A DNA stretch of 56,558 bases from Alphaproteobacteria bacterium. GTDB taxonomy: Bacteria > Pseudomonadota > Alphaproteobacteria > Caulobacterales > Aquidulcibacteraceae. Below, one piece after another: positions 31,122 to 39,703 of this stretch; positions within the stretch are counted from its first letter, which is position 1; each line of letters opens with the position of its first letter. A program made the translations under genes and the position numbers. The DNA lies in NCBI GenBank assembly GCA_016124255.1, contig WGOB01000001.1, positions 1 to 56,558 of the forward strand, given 5' to 3'. The notes below the pieces were generated by a model. It was not told the DNA's origin and did no database searches. It saw only the letters and a program-made list of their open reading frames with translations.

Positions 31122-32435
31122 ATGGATTTCCGGATTCCGCCCGATATCGAAGCCTATCTGAAGGAGCTGGACGACTTCATCGAGGCGGAGATCAAGCCGC
31201 TGGAGAACCAGGACGACAATATCCGCTTCTTCGATCATCGCCGCGAATGGGCGCGCACGGATTTCGAGAACGGCGGCTTGCCGCGGCATGAATGGGAAGC
31301 GCTGCTGCGCGAGGCGCGCATCCGCGCCGACAAGGCGGGCCACCTCCGCTACGCGCTGCCGAAGGAATATGGCGGCAAGGACGGCACCAATCTCGGCATG
31401 GCGATCATCCGCGAGCATTTCGCCAAGAAGGGCCTCGGCCTCCACAACGATCTGCAGAACGAACACTCGATCGTCGGCAATTTCCCGCAGATCCTGATGC
31501 TGCGCGATTTCGGCACGGAAGCGCAGAAGAAGCTGATCGAGGAATCGCTCGCCGGGCGCTTCCGCGCGACGTTCGGGCTGACCGAGCCGCATCACGGCAG
31601 CGACGCCACGCACATGGAGACGCGCGGGGTTCCTGAAACCCGCGACGGCGTCAAAGGCTACCTGATCAATGGCGAGAAGATGTGGATCACCGGGATGCAC
31701 ATCGCCAGCCATTGCATGCTGTTCGTGCGCACGAGCGGCAAGGACGGCGATGCGCGCGGGATCACCTGCTTCATCGTCGACGCGAAGGACCCCGCGATCA
31801 AAATCGAAGAATACATGTGGACGTTCAACATGCCGACGGATCACCCGCGGCTGTCGATCACCAATCTCTGGGTCCCGGAAAGCGCGATCTTCGGGCCGCC
31901 GGAATTCGGCCTCGCGCTGGCGCAGCATTTCGTGCACGAAAACCGCATCCGGCAGGCGGCGTCGTCGTGCGGGGCGGCGCAATTCTGCATCGAGGAGAGC
32001 GTGAAGTACGCCCGGCAGCGCAAGCCGTTCGGCGAAGCGCTGGCGCGCAACCAGGCGATCCAGTTCCCGCTTGTTGAGCTCGCTACGCAATGCGAAATGC
32101 TCCGCCTGTTGATCTTCAAGACGGCGTGGGAAATGGATCAAATCCCGAAGCCGGAAGTGGAAAAGCGGCTCTCGGACAAGGTGTCGATGTGCAATTACTG
32201 GGCGAACCGGCTCTGCTGCGAAGCGGCGGACCGGGCGATGCAGGTGCATGGCGGCATCGGCTATTCGCGGCACAAGCCGTTCGAGCACATCTATCGCCAC
32301 CACCGCCGCTACCGGATCACGGAAGGCAGCGAAGAGATCCAGATGCGCAAGGTCGCGGGGCACCTGTTCGGGTATATGGGGCCGCGGAAGAAGGAATTCG
32401 CGGTGTACGACGCGGCGGACAAGGCGGCGGAGTGA
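31122..32435 (+). CDS. Acyl-CoA dehydrogenase family protein
   Basis: 437-aa FAD-dependent dehydrogenase. FGLTEPHHGSDATHMETRG (about 154-172) and GYLINGEKMWITGMH (beta domain), RQRKPFGEALARNQAIQFPL (about 300-319), and MQVHGGIGYSRHKPFE then ITEGSEEIQ in the last domain. The longer N-terminal part (LENQDDNIRFFDHRREWART) and the absence of a Y-G-G/E-G-x-N-E catalytic Glu in the usual place set it apart from FadE and short-chain enzymes. It resembles the class near ACAD10/11 and phosphotransferase-linked dehydrogenases. GGGAGAG precedes ATG 31122. It is followed by an enoyl-CoA hydratase 0.8 kb downstream, so this may be a small second acyl-CoA pathway. Confidence 0.87.
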   Translation: MDFRIPPDIEAYLKELDDFIEAEIKPLENQDDNIRFFDHRREWARTDFENGGLPRHEWEALLREARIRADKAGHLRYALPKEYGGKDGTNLGMAIIREHFAKKGLGLHNDLQNEHSIVGNFPQILMLRDFGTEAQKKLIEESLAGRFRATFGLTEPHHGSDATHMETRGVPETRDGVKGYLINGEKMWITGMHIASHCMLFVRTSGKDGDARGITCFIVDAKDPAIKIEEYMWTFNMPTDHPRLSITNLWVPESAIFGPPEFGLALAQHFVHENRIRQAASSCGAAQFCIEESVKYARQRKPFGEALARNQAIQFPLVELATQCEMLRLLIFKTAWEMDQIPKPEVEKRLSDKVSMCNYWANRLCCEAADRAMQVHGGIGYSRHKPFEHIYRHHRRYRITEGSEEIQMRKVAGHLFGYMGPRKKEFAVYDAADKAAE

Positions 32436-32462
32436 TCTGTGGGCCGCGCGATTCTCAAAGCG

Positions 32463-32768
32463 ATGGCGCGACGTGCGGCGGCTAGGCAGCGCTTGCGCGC
32501 GCGTCGCGGCGGGCGGCATGGCGCGTCAATTCCGGAACTGGACGCTGCGATTCTTGCGTGCGCGCGTCAGAGTCAGATGAAGGTGAGATGGCTTATTCTT
32601 GAGGCGCAGGAACATCTCGTCGGACGTGGCAAGTTCGTTGGCGATGCTGCGCTGGGGGAGCGGGTCAGGGCGCTGGTTTCGAGCGGCGATCTCGAAGGAT
32701 TTGGCGATCTCGATCTCTGGGGACGGAGCGAAGTTCGCTTGCGCAATCGTCCAACAAAGACGGAGTAG
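32463..32768 (+). CDS. Possible DUF3658-like small protein
   Basis: 101 aa from ATG 32463; a GTG at 32439 is also possible. The N-terminus is Arg-rich. The C-terminal 65 residues (ELDAAILACARQSQMKVRW, then RVRALVSSGDLEGFGDLDLW and SEVRL) resemble the DUF3658 C-terminal domain, whose hallmark is a terminal S-E-V-R-L. Its stop is 2 nt before the next start and contains that gene's CGGAG ribosome site, which suggests an operon. Codon use in the first third is less typical, so the N-terminus is uncertain. Confidence 0.45.
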   Translation: MARRAAARQRLRARRGGRHGASIPELDAAILACARQSQMKVRWLILEAQEHLVGRGKFVGDAALGERVRALVSSGDLEGFGDLDLWGRSEVRLRNRPTKTE

Positions 32769-32770
32769 CG

Positions 32771-33193
32771 ATGCCTTACATCGATCCTGACCGCGAGACG
32801 TTTGCGCGTTTTCGTGATCTGCCGACGGACAAGCCGATCCATATGCTCAACCTCATCAAGCTGCGCGCGCAGGCGCGCTATGAGGATGGGCGCAAGGCCA
32901 CGGGCGCGGAGGCGTACGCCGCGTATGGGCGCGAGAGCGGGCCGATCTTTCAGCGGCTCGGCGGGCGCCAGGTCTGGATCGGCAATCCTGAGCTGATGCT
33001 GATCGGGCCGGCCGAAGAGGCGTGGGACATTGCGTTCATCGCGGAATATCCGACGGCGCAGGCGTTCATCGATATGCTGCGCGATCCGGTCTATCGCGAG
33101 GCGGTGAAGCATCGCACGGCCGCTGTGGCGGATTCGCGGTTGTTGCGCCTGTCGCCGCTGGCGCCGGGCGCGATGTTCGGAGAGACGCGGTGA
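32771..33193 (+). CDS. DUF1330 family protein
   Basis: 140 aa, ferredoxin-like dimeric alpha-beta fold (DUF1330). Signatures: KPIHMLNLIKLRAQARYEDG (about 21-40), EAYAAYGRESGPIF, and FIAEYPTAQAFIDMLRDPVY (about 93-112), then HRTAAVADSRLLRL. Family members form homodimers of unknown activity, often beside acyl-CoA or small-molecule catabolism genes, as here. CGGAG is 7 nt before the ATG. A short hairpin (33208-33224) lies between it and the enoyl-CoA hydratase. Confidence 0.8.
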   Translation: MPYIDPDRETFARFRDLPTDKPIHMLNLIKLRAQARYEDGRKATGAEAYAAYGRESGPIFQRLGGRQVWIGNPELMLIGPAEEAWDIAFIAEYPTAQAFIDMLRDPVYREAVKHRTAAVADSRLLRLSPLAPGAMFGETR

Positions 33194-33207
33194 TACGCGG
33201 CGCTGAT

Positions 33208-33224
33208 CTCCCCCTTGCAGGGAG
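33208..33224. repeat. Short C-rich/G-rich hairpin
   Basis: CTCCC, 7-nt loop CCTTGCA, GGGAG, followed by AGGAAGG. A short relative of the hairpin at 16196-16225, again within an operon of acyl-CoA genes. Confidence 0.45.
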
Positions 33225-33257
33225 AGGAAGGCGACGGCGGAAGGGAAGGAAGAGACG

Positions 33258-34046
33258 ATGAGCGACCTGATCCTGCAATCGCGCGATGGCGGCGTGCTGA
33301 CGCTCACGCTCAACCGCGCCGAGGCGCTCAACGCCCTGAACCGGGACCTGATCGATGCGCTGCGCGATGCGCTCGCCGCGGCGGCGGCGGATCAGGCCGT
33401 CCGTACACTGATCATCACCGGCGCGGGACGCGCGTTTTGCTCGGGCGCGGACCTGATGGCCCCGCGCGTAGGCAAGCTGGTCTCGCCCGGGCAAGGCATC
33501 TCCGACGGGATGACCTCGCACTTCAATCCGCTGGCGCGGGACGTGGCGTATTTTCCAAAGCCCGTCGTGGCGGCGGTGAATGGCGTTGCGGCCGGCGGCG
33601 GGGTGGGGCTCGCGCTCGCGGCGGACTTTGTGCTCGCCGCGAACAGCGCAAGCTTCGTGCAGGTGTTCACGCCGAAACTGGCGCTGGTTCCGGACATGGG
33701 CTGCTCGTGGCATTTGCCGCGGCTGGTCGGGCGGGCGCGGGCGCGCGCGCTCGCGCTGCTCGGCGACAAGCTCTCGGCGCAGGATGCCGCGGCCTGGGGG
33801 TTGATCTGGAAGTGCGTGGAGGATGCGGCGCTCACGGGCGAAGCGGCCGCGCTGGCGCAACGGCTCTCCGCGCTGCCGCCGCTGGCCGCGCAACGGACCA
33901 AGCAGGCGCTCGACGCCGCGTTCGATAACGATTTCGCCGCCCAGCTCGATCTGGAGCGCCGCTATCAGCACGAACTCGGCGATGCGCCGGATTTCGCCGA
34001 AGGCGTGCGCGCGTTCGCGGAGAAGCGCGCCCCGCGGTTCGGGTAA
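33258..34046 (+). CDS. Enoyl-CoA hydratase/isomerase (PaaG-like crotonase)
   Basis: 262-aa crotonase-fold enzyme. LTLNRAEALNALNRDLIDAL (about 16-35), the oxyanion loop RAFCSGADLMAPR (about 59-71), VNGVAAGGGVGLALAADF (about 112-129) and KLALVPDMGCSWHLPRLVG (about 147-165). The usual first catalytic Glu (G-G-G-x-E) is Val here (GGGVGLAL) and the second position carries Asp (PDMGCSW), a pattern seen in PaaG-type isomerases rather than classical hydratases. It is therefore more likely an isomerase acting on ring-opened or unsaturated acyl-CoA. GAAGAGA precedes the ATG. Confidence 0.85.
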   Translation: MSDLILQSRDGGVLTLTLNRAEALNALNRDLIDALRDALAAAAADQAVRTLIITGAGRAFCSGADLMAPRVGKLVSPGQGISDGMTSHFNPLARDVAYFPKPVVAAVNGVAAGGGVGLALAADFVLAANSASFVQVFTPKLALVPDMGCSWHLPRLVGRARARALALLGDKLSAQDAAAWGLIWKCVEDAALTGEAAALAQRLSALPPLAAQRTKQALDAAFDNDFAAQLDLERRYQHELGDAPDFAEGVRAFAEKRAPRFG

Positions 34047-34061
34047 CGTGGCGCGACAGGA

Positions 34062-35495
34062 TCAGCGGGCGTCGGCGTACGCGCGGATCAGCGCGTCGAG
34101 ATAGGCGCGGGCGCGCATGACGCTGTCCACGCGCAGACGCTCATTGAGGCCGTGGGCGTTGGATTCTCCGGGTACGGAGAAAATACCGGAGAGGCCGTAG
34201 GTGTGGATGCTCGCGGCGTTGAGGAAGCGCCCGTCCGTCGCGCCCGGAACCATGTACGGCACGAGCGGCACGCCTGGCCAGAATTGCGCCGCGACCGCCT
34301 GTGCGGGATCGAGCACGCGCGGCGCAAGCGGCGGCGGCGGCGAAGGATTGCGCCGGCGCACGATCCGCACCGCGATCTGGGGATCATTGAGCGCGCGTTC
34401 GAGTTCGGCCTGCACGGCCTCGGCCGTCTCGCTTTGCAGGATGCGGCACGAGAGGGTGGCGCGGGCGCGCTGGGGCAGCGCGTTGGGCGCATGGCCGGCG
34501 TCCAGCTGCGTGGCGACGCAGGTGGAACGCATCATCGCGTTGAAGTTCGGATTGCGCGCAAGATAGGCGGCCGCGGCCTGCGCGCCGGGATCGGCGGCGA
34601 GCTGCGTCATCGCGGCGCCCGCGTCTCCCCCGATGATCGGCGCCATATGTTCGAAGAAGCGGCGCGTGGTTTCCGAGAGCGACACCGGGAATTGATGGTG
34701 CGACAAGCGCTGGAGGCCGGCGCTCAGGCGATAGATCGCATTCTCCGGCACCGGGCGCGAGGAATGGCCGCCCGGATTGGTGACTTCCAGTTCGAACACC
34801 TGGTGGATCTTCTCCCCGACCTGGATCAGCAGCGCGAGCGGGCGGCCGTCTTCGGAGAGCACGCCGTCGCCGCCCTCGTTGATCGCGAAGTCCGCCTCGA
34901 TCAGGTCGCGGTGGTTGCGGATCAGATAGTCCACGCCGTTGACGCGGTTGGAAGTCTCTTCCCCGCAGGTGAGCGCCAGCTTCAGCGTGCGCCGCGGGCG
35001 GTAATTGGCCGTCCGCATACGGATGAACATGTCGAGGAAGATCGCGGCCATGGCTTTGTCGTCGGCAACGCCGCGGCCGTAGAAATAGCCGTCTTCTTCG
35101 ATGAGCGTGAACGGATCGCGGGTCCAGTCTTCGCGGCGCGCGTCGACGACGTCGATATGCGCGAGCAGCAGGATCGCGCCGGCGCGACGGTTGGCGCCCT
35201 CGATGCGGGCGACGAGATTGCCGTCCTCCGGCGCGCCGTCGGGAATGATGAGCTGCGCGTCGGAGTCGGTGAAGCCGGCGGCGGCGAGGCGCGCCTGGGC
35301 GGCGCGCACCACGCGCGTGCATGAGCCCGTGGTGGGCGACGAATCGATTTCGACGAGCTCTTCGTAGAGCGCGCGAAATTCAAGCTCGCCCGGCGCCGCC
35401 GATGCGGTCTGGGCCGACGCGACGGGGACCGCGCTCGCCAGCGCGAGCGCGCAGGCGACGATGGCGCGAAAAAAGAACCGCTCCGGGACAACCAT
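34062..35495 (-). CDS. Exported M20/M25/M40 family metallopeptidase
   Basis: 477 aa with a signal peptide (FFFRAIVACALALASAVPVA, cleavage near AQT). Di-zinc exopeptidase: metal ligands in LLAHIDVVDA (about 94-103) and YGRGVADDKAM, catalytic Glu in CGEETSNRV (about 177-185), a dimerisation lid domain (about 215-390), then the closing HGLNERL near 452. It hydrolyses peptides, dipeptides or N-acyl amino acids in the periplasm; many alphaproteobacterial paralogues exist. It converges on the enoyl-CoA hydratase gene with a 15-nt gap. Substrate not determinable. Confidence 0.88.
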   Translation of the reverse strand: MVVPERFFFRAIVACALALASAVPVASAQTASAAPGELEFRALYEELVEIDSSPTTGSCTRVVRAAQARLAAAGFTDSDAQLIIPDGAPEDGNLVARIEGANRRAGAILLLAHIDVVDARREDWTRDPFTLIEEDGYFYGRGVADDKAMAAIFLDMFIRMRTANYRPRRTLKLALTCGEETSNRVNGVDYLIRNHRDLIEADFAINEGGDGVLSEDGRPLALLIQVGEKIHQVFELEVTNPGGHSSRPVPENAIYRLSAGLQRLSHHQFPVSLSETTRRFFEHMAPIIGGDAGAAMTQLAADPGAQAAAAYLARNPNFNAMMRSTCVATQLDAGHAPNALPQRARATLSCRILQSETAEAVQAELERALNDPQIAVRIVRRRNPSPPPPLAPRVLDPAQAVAAQFWPGVPLVPYMVPGATDGRFLNAASIHTYGLSGIFSVPGESNAHGLNERLRVDSVMRARAYLDALIRAYADAR

Positions 35496-35641
35496 GATTC
35501 CTCGATCGTTTGCAGCACGTTAGCAGGCGATGAGAGGCGTAGGGCGAAACCCGCGCCGCTGCAATCTCCCGCGCGTGGCTGGCCATCCCACGATGAACGT
35601 CCTATGACGCGAGAAATACATCAAAACTGGTGGAGGCTCCG

Positions 35642-36283
35642 ATGATCATTCGCCCGCGCGTCGTCGGCGCAGTGTTCTCTTTTGTCTGTCTGGGCGGCAT
35701 TGGGGTGATGTTCTTCACCGCGCAAGCGCTGCGCACGGGCCCCGCGCTCGGATCGGCGCAGGCGCGCGCTGCAGCGCCAGAGGCGTCGGCCCCGCCGGTG
35801 GAGACCGCGACGCCGGTCGCTGCAGTGGACGGCGCAGCGACGGAGGCGGCGACGCTGACGGCCGTCGCGCAGACGATCCCGACGAACGCCGCGGCGCCGC
35901 AAGTGCTGCGCGACGGCCCGCCCCTTCAATGCGCGATCTATGCGCGCCAACGCACCGGCGTATCGCTCACGGGCGCGGCGCGCACGTGGTGGGGCCAGGC
36001 GGAGGGACGCTACCGCCGCTCGCACACGCCGGAAGTGGGCGCGGTGATGGCGATGCTGGGCACGTCGGCCGGGCACGTCGCGGTGGTGTCGCGCGTGATC
36101 AACACACGCGAAATCCTGATCGATCACGCCAATTGGCTGGGCGGCGGCGAGATCATCATCGGCGCGCAGGCGGTCGATGTGAGCGAAGCCAATGACTGGA
36201 GCGCGGTGCGCGTGTGGCACCCGCCGACGAACGCGCTCGGCCTGCGTCCCTATCCCGTGCAGGGCTTCATTCATCCGACTTGA
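35642..36283 (+). CDS. Membrane-anchored CHAP-domain amidohydrolase
   Basis: 213 aa. One N-terminal TM/signal segment (VVGAVFSFVCLGGIGVMFFT), an Ala/Pro/Thr-rich periplasmic linker (about 40-95), then a CHAP domain (about 95-210): nucleophile Cys in LQCAIYARQRTG, general base His in GHVAVVSRVINTREILIDHA, and the following NW. CHAP enzymes cleave peptidoglycan cross-links or stem peptides. ATG 35642 is chosen because GGAGG sits 6 nt upstream; a GTG 12 nt earlier overlaps that site. The gene ends 1 nt before the 71-bp dispersed repeat. Confidence 0.85.
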   Translation: MIIRPRVVGAVFSFVCLGGIGVMFFTAQALRTGPALGSAQARAAAPEASAPPVETATPVAAVDGAATEAATLTAVAQTIPTNAAAPQVLRDGPPLQCAIYARQRTGVSLTGAARTWWGQAEGRYRRSHTPEVGAVMAMLGTSAGHVAVVSRVINTREILIDHANWLGGGEIIIGAQAVDVSEANDWSAVRVWHPPTNALGLRPYPVQGFIHPT

Positions 36284-36284
36284 G

Positions 36285-36355
36285 TTTGGCGCGCCGGCGC
36301 CGCGACGCTGACCCAATCGTTGAGGCGCGCCGCTGGCGTGACCGGCGCGCTATGG
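36285..36355. repeat. Dispersed intergenic repeat, copy 1 (71 bp)
   Basis: Begins TTTGGCGCGCCGG one base after the stop of the CHAP gene and ends CTATGG. It aligns over its whole length, with one gap and about a dozen mismatches, to 53666-53737. Two GGCGCGCC palindromes 34 nt apart are conserved in both copies. No ORF is conserved. Confidence 0.8.
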
Positions 36356-36405
36356 TTCATCATCTGCAGCGCCGCGTGCGCGCCTCGCTTGCGGGGCGGC
36401 CGGCG

Positions 36406-36428
36406 GCGGGCTTGGAAGCCCGCGGTCC
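36406..36428. repeat. REP-like hairpin, second copy of the GGAAGCC type
   Basis: GCGGGCTT-GG-AAGCCCGC (36406-36423) followed by GGTCC. It shares the GGAAGCC core and trailing CGGTCC with the larger hairpin at 14778-14824. It lies in the convergent gap between the CHAP and TadG genes. Confidence 0.6.
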
Positions 36429-36522
36429 CACTTTGCAGGCGATTCGCCGAAGCGGGCCGGTTACGCCAATCGGCGCGCCGCTGCGATCGGGTCTACGTCG
36501 CGGTTCAGGCGCGCCAATTGAA

Positions 36523-38181
36523 TCAACCGACCAAGGTCGCGCCGTCGCAGCGGACGCCGTTGACGCGGACGTCGGCTTCGCCGAGGCGGACGCCGAGCAG
36601 ATCGGCAAGGCCGTTGATGAGGTCGTCGAGCGGCGCCGCGGCGGTGGTGAGCACGGGCGTGAGCGCCGCGGTGAGCGCGCTGGTTCCCAGGCCCGCGCCG
36701 AGCACGCGAACATTAAGATCGAGATTGCCCAACGTGCTCGCGACCGTCGTCGCCGCGATGTCGCGCGTCTGCACGGTCTTGATCGTGCGTGCGGCGATCT
36801 CCGCGTCGCTGAACGGGACCTCCTGCCAGCGCGCGCCGCCGAGATCGGTTTCAGCGAAACCGTCGACGCGGGCAAGGCCCGTGCGCACGATCTCGGCGCG
36901 ACGCAGCGCCATGGGGCGGCGGAAATCGTCGAGCCGGCGCGTGTCGAGCCCCGCGATCGCAATCTTGCCGAGGCTTGGCGCGACCGAGAGCGTGACCTGC
37001 GGGCCGCGTCCGTCGGCGGCGCAGCGCACCGACGAGAGCCGCGCCTGCGCGGAGGCCGCTTCCACGAACACCGGCAGCGTCACCTGGGCGATCGCGGGCA
37101 GGCCGGTGGAGACGCGCGCTTCAAGATAGAGCCGCATCTGCGCGGTGCGGATGACGACGTCGCGGCTGTCTGTGATCGCGATCCAGGGCGACTGGTTGGG
37201 CCGCTCGCCGATCGCGAGCCAGACGTCGACGTCGGCGAGGCCCGGGATGTCGGCGCCGAGATCGAAGCGCACCTGACGCTCGCCGCCGGCGATGTCGAGG
37301 ATCGCGGTGGCGAGATTGAGCGCGTTGACCGAGACTTGCGTCCGCCCGGTCCCGAGCACGGCGTCCTGATGGGCGTAGGGGCCAAGATCGACGAGGCGGT
37401 CAAGCCCTTCGGTCTCGCCAAGACCCCGCGCAGCGCGGGCGATGTCGCGGATGGCGGCGGCGGCGGGATCGCCGCGCGTGGCGAGCACGTCGGCGATGGC
37501 GTTGACCGCGTCGGCGGTCTCCATGCGCGCCGCGAGGGTTTCGGAGAAGGTGGCGCCGTCGAGGTCGATCCGTGTACGGAGCGCATCGACATAGGCGAAG
37601 AGATCGACGTCGGCGGCGAGAAGCGCGCGGTAGTCCATCACCGACAGCGAAACATTGGAGCCGGTCAGCGCGCCGAGCAGCGTGTTGGCGACGCCGCCGC
37701 GCAGCGCCAGGAGACGCGACCCGATCTCGAACGCGGCGAGGTTCGATTGCGCTGCGACCCCCGTGCGGCGGATCTCCACGCTGCCGCTGCGAATGAAGAT
37801 GCGCCCGAAGAAGAGCCGCGCACGCGATGCGAGCTCCACGCGCACGGCGTTGGCGCCGCCCGCCCCGGCCCGAAAACGCGCGCGCGGGCGCACCGCGATG
37901 TCGGGCGTGTAGAGCCCGAGCTCTGCGGCGACCGCCGCGCCCCGCGCCCCGCGATTGGCCCGCACCGTCTCCTCCGCGAGCGCCTGGGCGCGCCCGAGAT
38001 CGCGCGCGGCGGCAAGGGCGGCGAGATCGGCTGCGCCCTGCAGTTCGCGCGATTTGAGATAGACGTAGCCGACGTCGGTCGCGAGCGCGCCGAAGCCGAA
38101 CAGCATCGCGCCGCAGAGCGCGTAGAGGATGGCGGCCGCGCCGCGTTCATCGCCGGCGAAGCGCTGCAGAGGCGCGCGCAT
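36523..38181 (-). CDS. TadG-related pilus/secretion-associated protein
   Basis: 552 aa. The N-terminus has the TadG-like segment DERGAAAILYALCGAMLFGF (about 11-30) and GYVYLKSRELQGAADLAALA (38-57), a TadE/G-type single TM helix with the inner-membrane side short. The long periplasmic region (60-552) is beta/Ala-rich, without a recognisable von Willebrand A metal site, and has paired Cys near 395 and at the C-terminus (SSVRCAADG, NGVRCDG). It is the second gene of a tadE-tadG pair joined by a TGATG overlap. No other tad pilus genes are in the window. Confidence 0.8.
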   Translation of the reverse strand: MRAPLQRFAGDERGAAAILYALCGAMLFGFGALATDVGYVYLKSRELQGAADLAALAAARDLGRAQALAEETVRANRGARGAAVAAELGLYTPDIAVRPRARFRAGAGGANAVRVELASRARLFFGRIFIRSGSVEIRRTGVAAQSNLAAFEIGSRLLALRGGVANTLLGALTGSNVSLSVMDYRALLAADVDLFAYVDALRTRIDLDGATFSETLAARMETADAVNAIADVLATRGDPAAAAIRDIARAARGLGETEGLDRLVDLGPYAHQDAVLGTGRTQVSVNALNLATAILDIAGGERQVRFDLGADIPGLADVDVWLAIGERPNQSPWIAITDSRDVVIRTAQMRLYLEARVSTGLPAIAQVTLPVFVEAASAQARLSSVRCAADGRGPQVTLSVAPSLGKIAIAGLDTRRLDDFRRPMALRRAEIVRTGLARVDGFAETDLGGARWQEVPFSDAEIAARTIKTVQTRDIAATTVASTLGNLDLNVRVLGAGLGTSALTAALTPVLTTAAAPLDDLINGLADLLGVRLGEADVRVNGVRCDGATLVG

Positions 38182-38603
38182 CAGAAGCCGCCCATACGGA
38201 TCGAGGCGCTCCGCGCCACCGCGCGCGGCGGCATTGGAATGAGCTTGTCGAACGCCCAGAAGATGCTGCCCTGCGCGTCATACGTCGCGCGCACGGTGAC
38301 GTAGCCGCCGGCGCGCTCCACCGCGACGGTGAGGCGTTCGATCGGGAGCGGCCCCCCGGCGCTTGCCGCGGCGATGCTTTCGCGGGCGAGGGCTTCGCGC
38401 TCGGCGTCCGTCAGGCCGGCGATCGAGGCGCGGGCGGCGTCGTTGGCCATCTGCTGAACCGTATGGCCGAGCCAGAAATAGCCGCCGTAGGAGATGATCC
38501 CCATCAGCAGCGCCACGAAGAGCGGCGTGATCAGCGCGAACTCGACGGCCGCGGCGCCGCGCTGGTCGCGGCGAAGGCTTTGGGGTGCACGGCGAGGCTG
38601 CAT
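38181..38603 (-). CDS. TadE-like pseudopilin
   Basis: 140 aa. Classical TadE segment RRDQRGAAAVEFALITPLFV (about 11-30), carrying the conserved Glu after the processing site, followed by the TM helix ALLMGIISYGGYFWLGHTV. The periplasmic remainder is small. TadE is a minor pseudopilin of the tight-adherence system, cleaved by a TadV-type peptidase. GGGGTGA precedes the ATG. Immediately upstream is a 10-bp palindrome and an AT-rich patch that may contain the promoter of this two-gene operon. Confidence 0.85.
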   Translation of the reverse strand: MQPRRAPQSLRRDQRGAAAVEFALITPLFVALLMGIISYGGYFWLGHTVQQMANDAARASIAGLTDAEREALARESIAAASAGGPLPIERLTVAVERAGGYVTVRATYDAQGSIFWAFDKLIPMPPRAVARSASIRMGGF

Positions 38604-38610
38604 TTCACCC

Positions 38611-38620
38611 CGTGTACACG
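38611..38620. promoter_or_regulatory. Perfect 10-bp palindrome upstream of tadE
   Basis: CGTGTACACG sits 7 nt before the tadE start, just downstream of a possible minus-strand TTGCAT / 17 nt / TCTTAA promoter. Its position would suit a repressor site; no regulator is identified. Confidence 0.3.
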
Positions 38621-38661
38621 TTAAGATTTAGAAATGCGTGAAGATGCAACCTTGACGGGCG

Positions 38662-39687
38662 TCAATCCCGGGGATCGGCGGGGCGGCGCGGGCGAGGCTC
38701 GCCGCCTCGCGGCGCGGGCACATGCACGCCCATCGTCGGGCGCGCAGCGAGGGTGGCGAGATTGGGACGGTAGATCTCGGCCGGCCGCCCCCCGGCGGTG
38801 GCGTCATAGGCGCCGGCCGGCTCCACAAGGCCGGTGCGCGCCAGCAGGCGGCGGAAATTCTGCTTGTGCAGCGAAAGCCCGGCGATGGCTTCCACGATGC
38901 GCTGGAGGTGCAAGAGCGTGAACGCGGGCGGCGCCAGCTCGAAGATCACCGGACGGTATTTGATCTTGGCGCGGAGGCGCGAGACGGCCGTGGCGAGGAT
39001 GCGCCGATGGTCCGAGAGCATCGGCTCGCCGAAGATCGCAGGCAGCGCCGGCGCCGGCGCTTCAGGACGGCGGCTGAAGCGGGCGCGGTCGCGCGCGGCT
39101 TCCGGCGCGACGCCGGCTTCGTAGAGCAATTCGTAGCGATCGAGCGCGCGCTCCTCGTTCCAGCCGGCGCCGCCGAGTGCGAAGGCGAGGCGCGCGCGTG
39201 TGCGGCGCGCCTCGCGGACCACGGGCGTTTCCCCGGCGTCCGCCCACGCCGTCAGCCGCGGCGCGATCTCGGCGTCGATCGCGCGCGGGCGTCCTCCGCG
39301 CCAGTCTTCCCACGGAAAGAACTCGTACCAGGAGCGCCACAATGCGCGGTCGGCCTCAAGCGCGGCGCGGCTGGGCGTCAGCGCGAGATAGCCGATCGAC
39401 ATCACCCGGGCGGCCGCGGTCTCGATGCTGTCGAGATCGTCGAGCGGCGCTTCCCGGCCGCGATCGCCGAACGTGTAAAGCTGCTCGACATAGCCGATGT
39501 CGAAGCCGGTTTGTTCGCTCACCCAGCGGCGCAGCGAGAGTTCGAGCGTGCGGTCTCCCACCGGATCGAACGGGCCGAAGGGCAGCCCGGCGTAATCGGC
39601 GCCGCGGGTGACGACGACGAGCGGGTTCTCCTCCGTCGCGGCCACGATGACCGCGGAGAGGCCGATGGCGACGCGCGGCGCCGTCAC
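38662..39687 (-). CDS. NrtR-like NAD metabolism regulator (NUDIX + winged helix)
   Basis: 341 aa from GTG 39687; an ATG at 39762 would overlap the upstream gene by 59 nt and adds residues not resembling the family. A degenerate NUDIX-like domain (about 5-130; LVVVTRGADYAGLPFGPFDP, LELSLRRWVSEQTGFDIGYV) lacks the R-E-x-x-E-E catalytic core, as expected of a sensor. The C-terminal winged helix (about 235-315; FELAPPAFTLLHLQRIVEA, LHKQNFRRLLARTGLVEPAG) matches NrtR, which binds ADP-ribose and represses NAD biosynthesis genes. It is the third gene of an operon with an HD phosphohydrolase and a tyrosine-phosphatase-like protein. The ligand is inferred. Confidence 0.78.
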   Translation of the reverse strand: MTAPRVAIGLSAVIVAATEENPLVVVTRGADYAGLPFGPFDPVGDRTLELSLRRWVSEQTGFDIGYVEQLYTFGDRGREAPLDDLDSIETAAARVMSIGYLALTPSRAALEADRALWRSWYEFFPWEDWRGGRPRAIDAEIAPRLTAWADAGETPVVREARRTRARLAFALGGAGWNEERALDRYELLYEAGVAPEAARDRARFSRRPEAPAPALPAIFGEPMLSDHRRILATAVSRLRAKIKYRPVIFELAPPAFTLLHLQRIVEAIAGLSLHKQNFRRLLARTGLVEPAGAYDATAGGRPAEIYRPNLATLAARPTMGVHVPAPRGGEPRPRRPADPRD

Positions 39688-39703
39688 GGCGTTGGCCTGC
39701 GCA

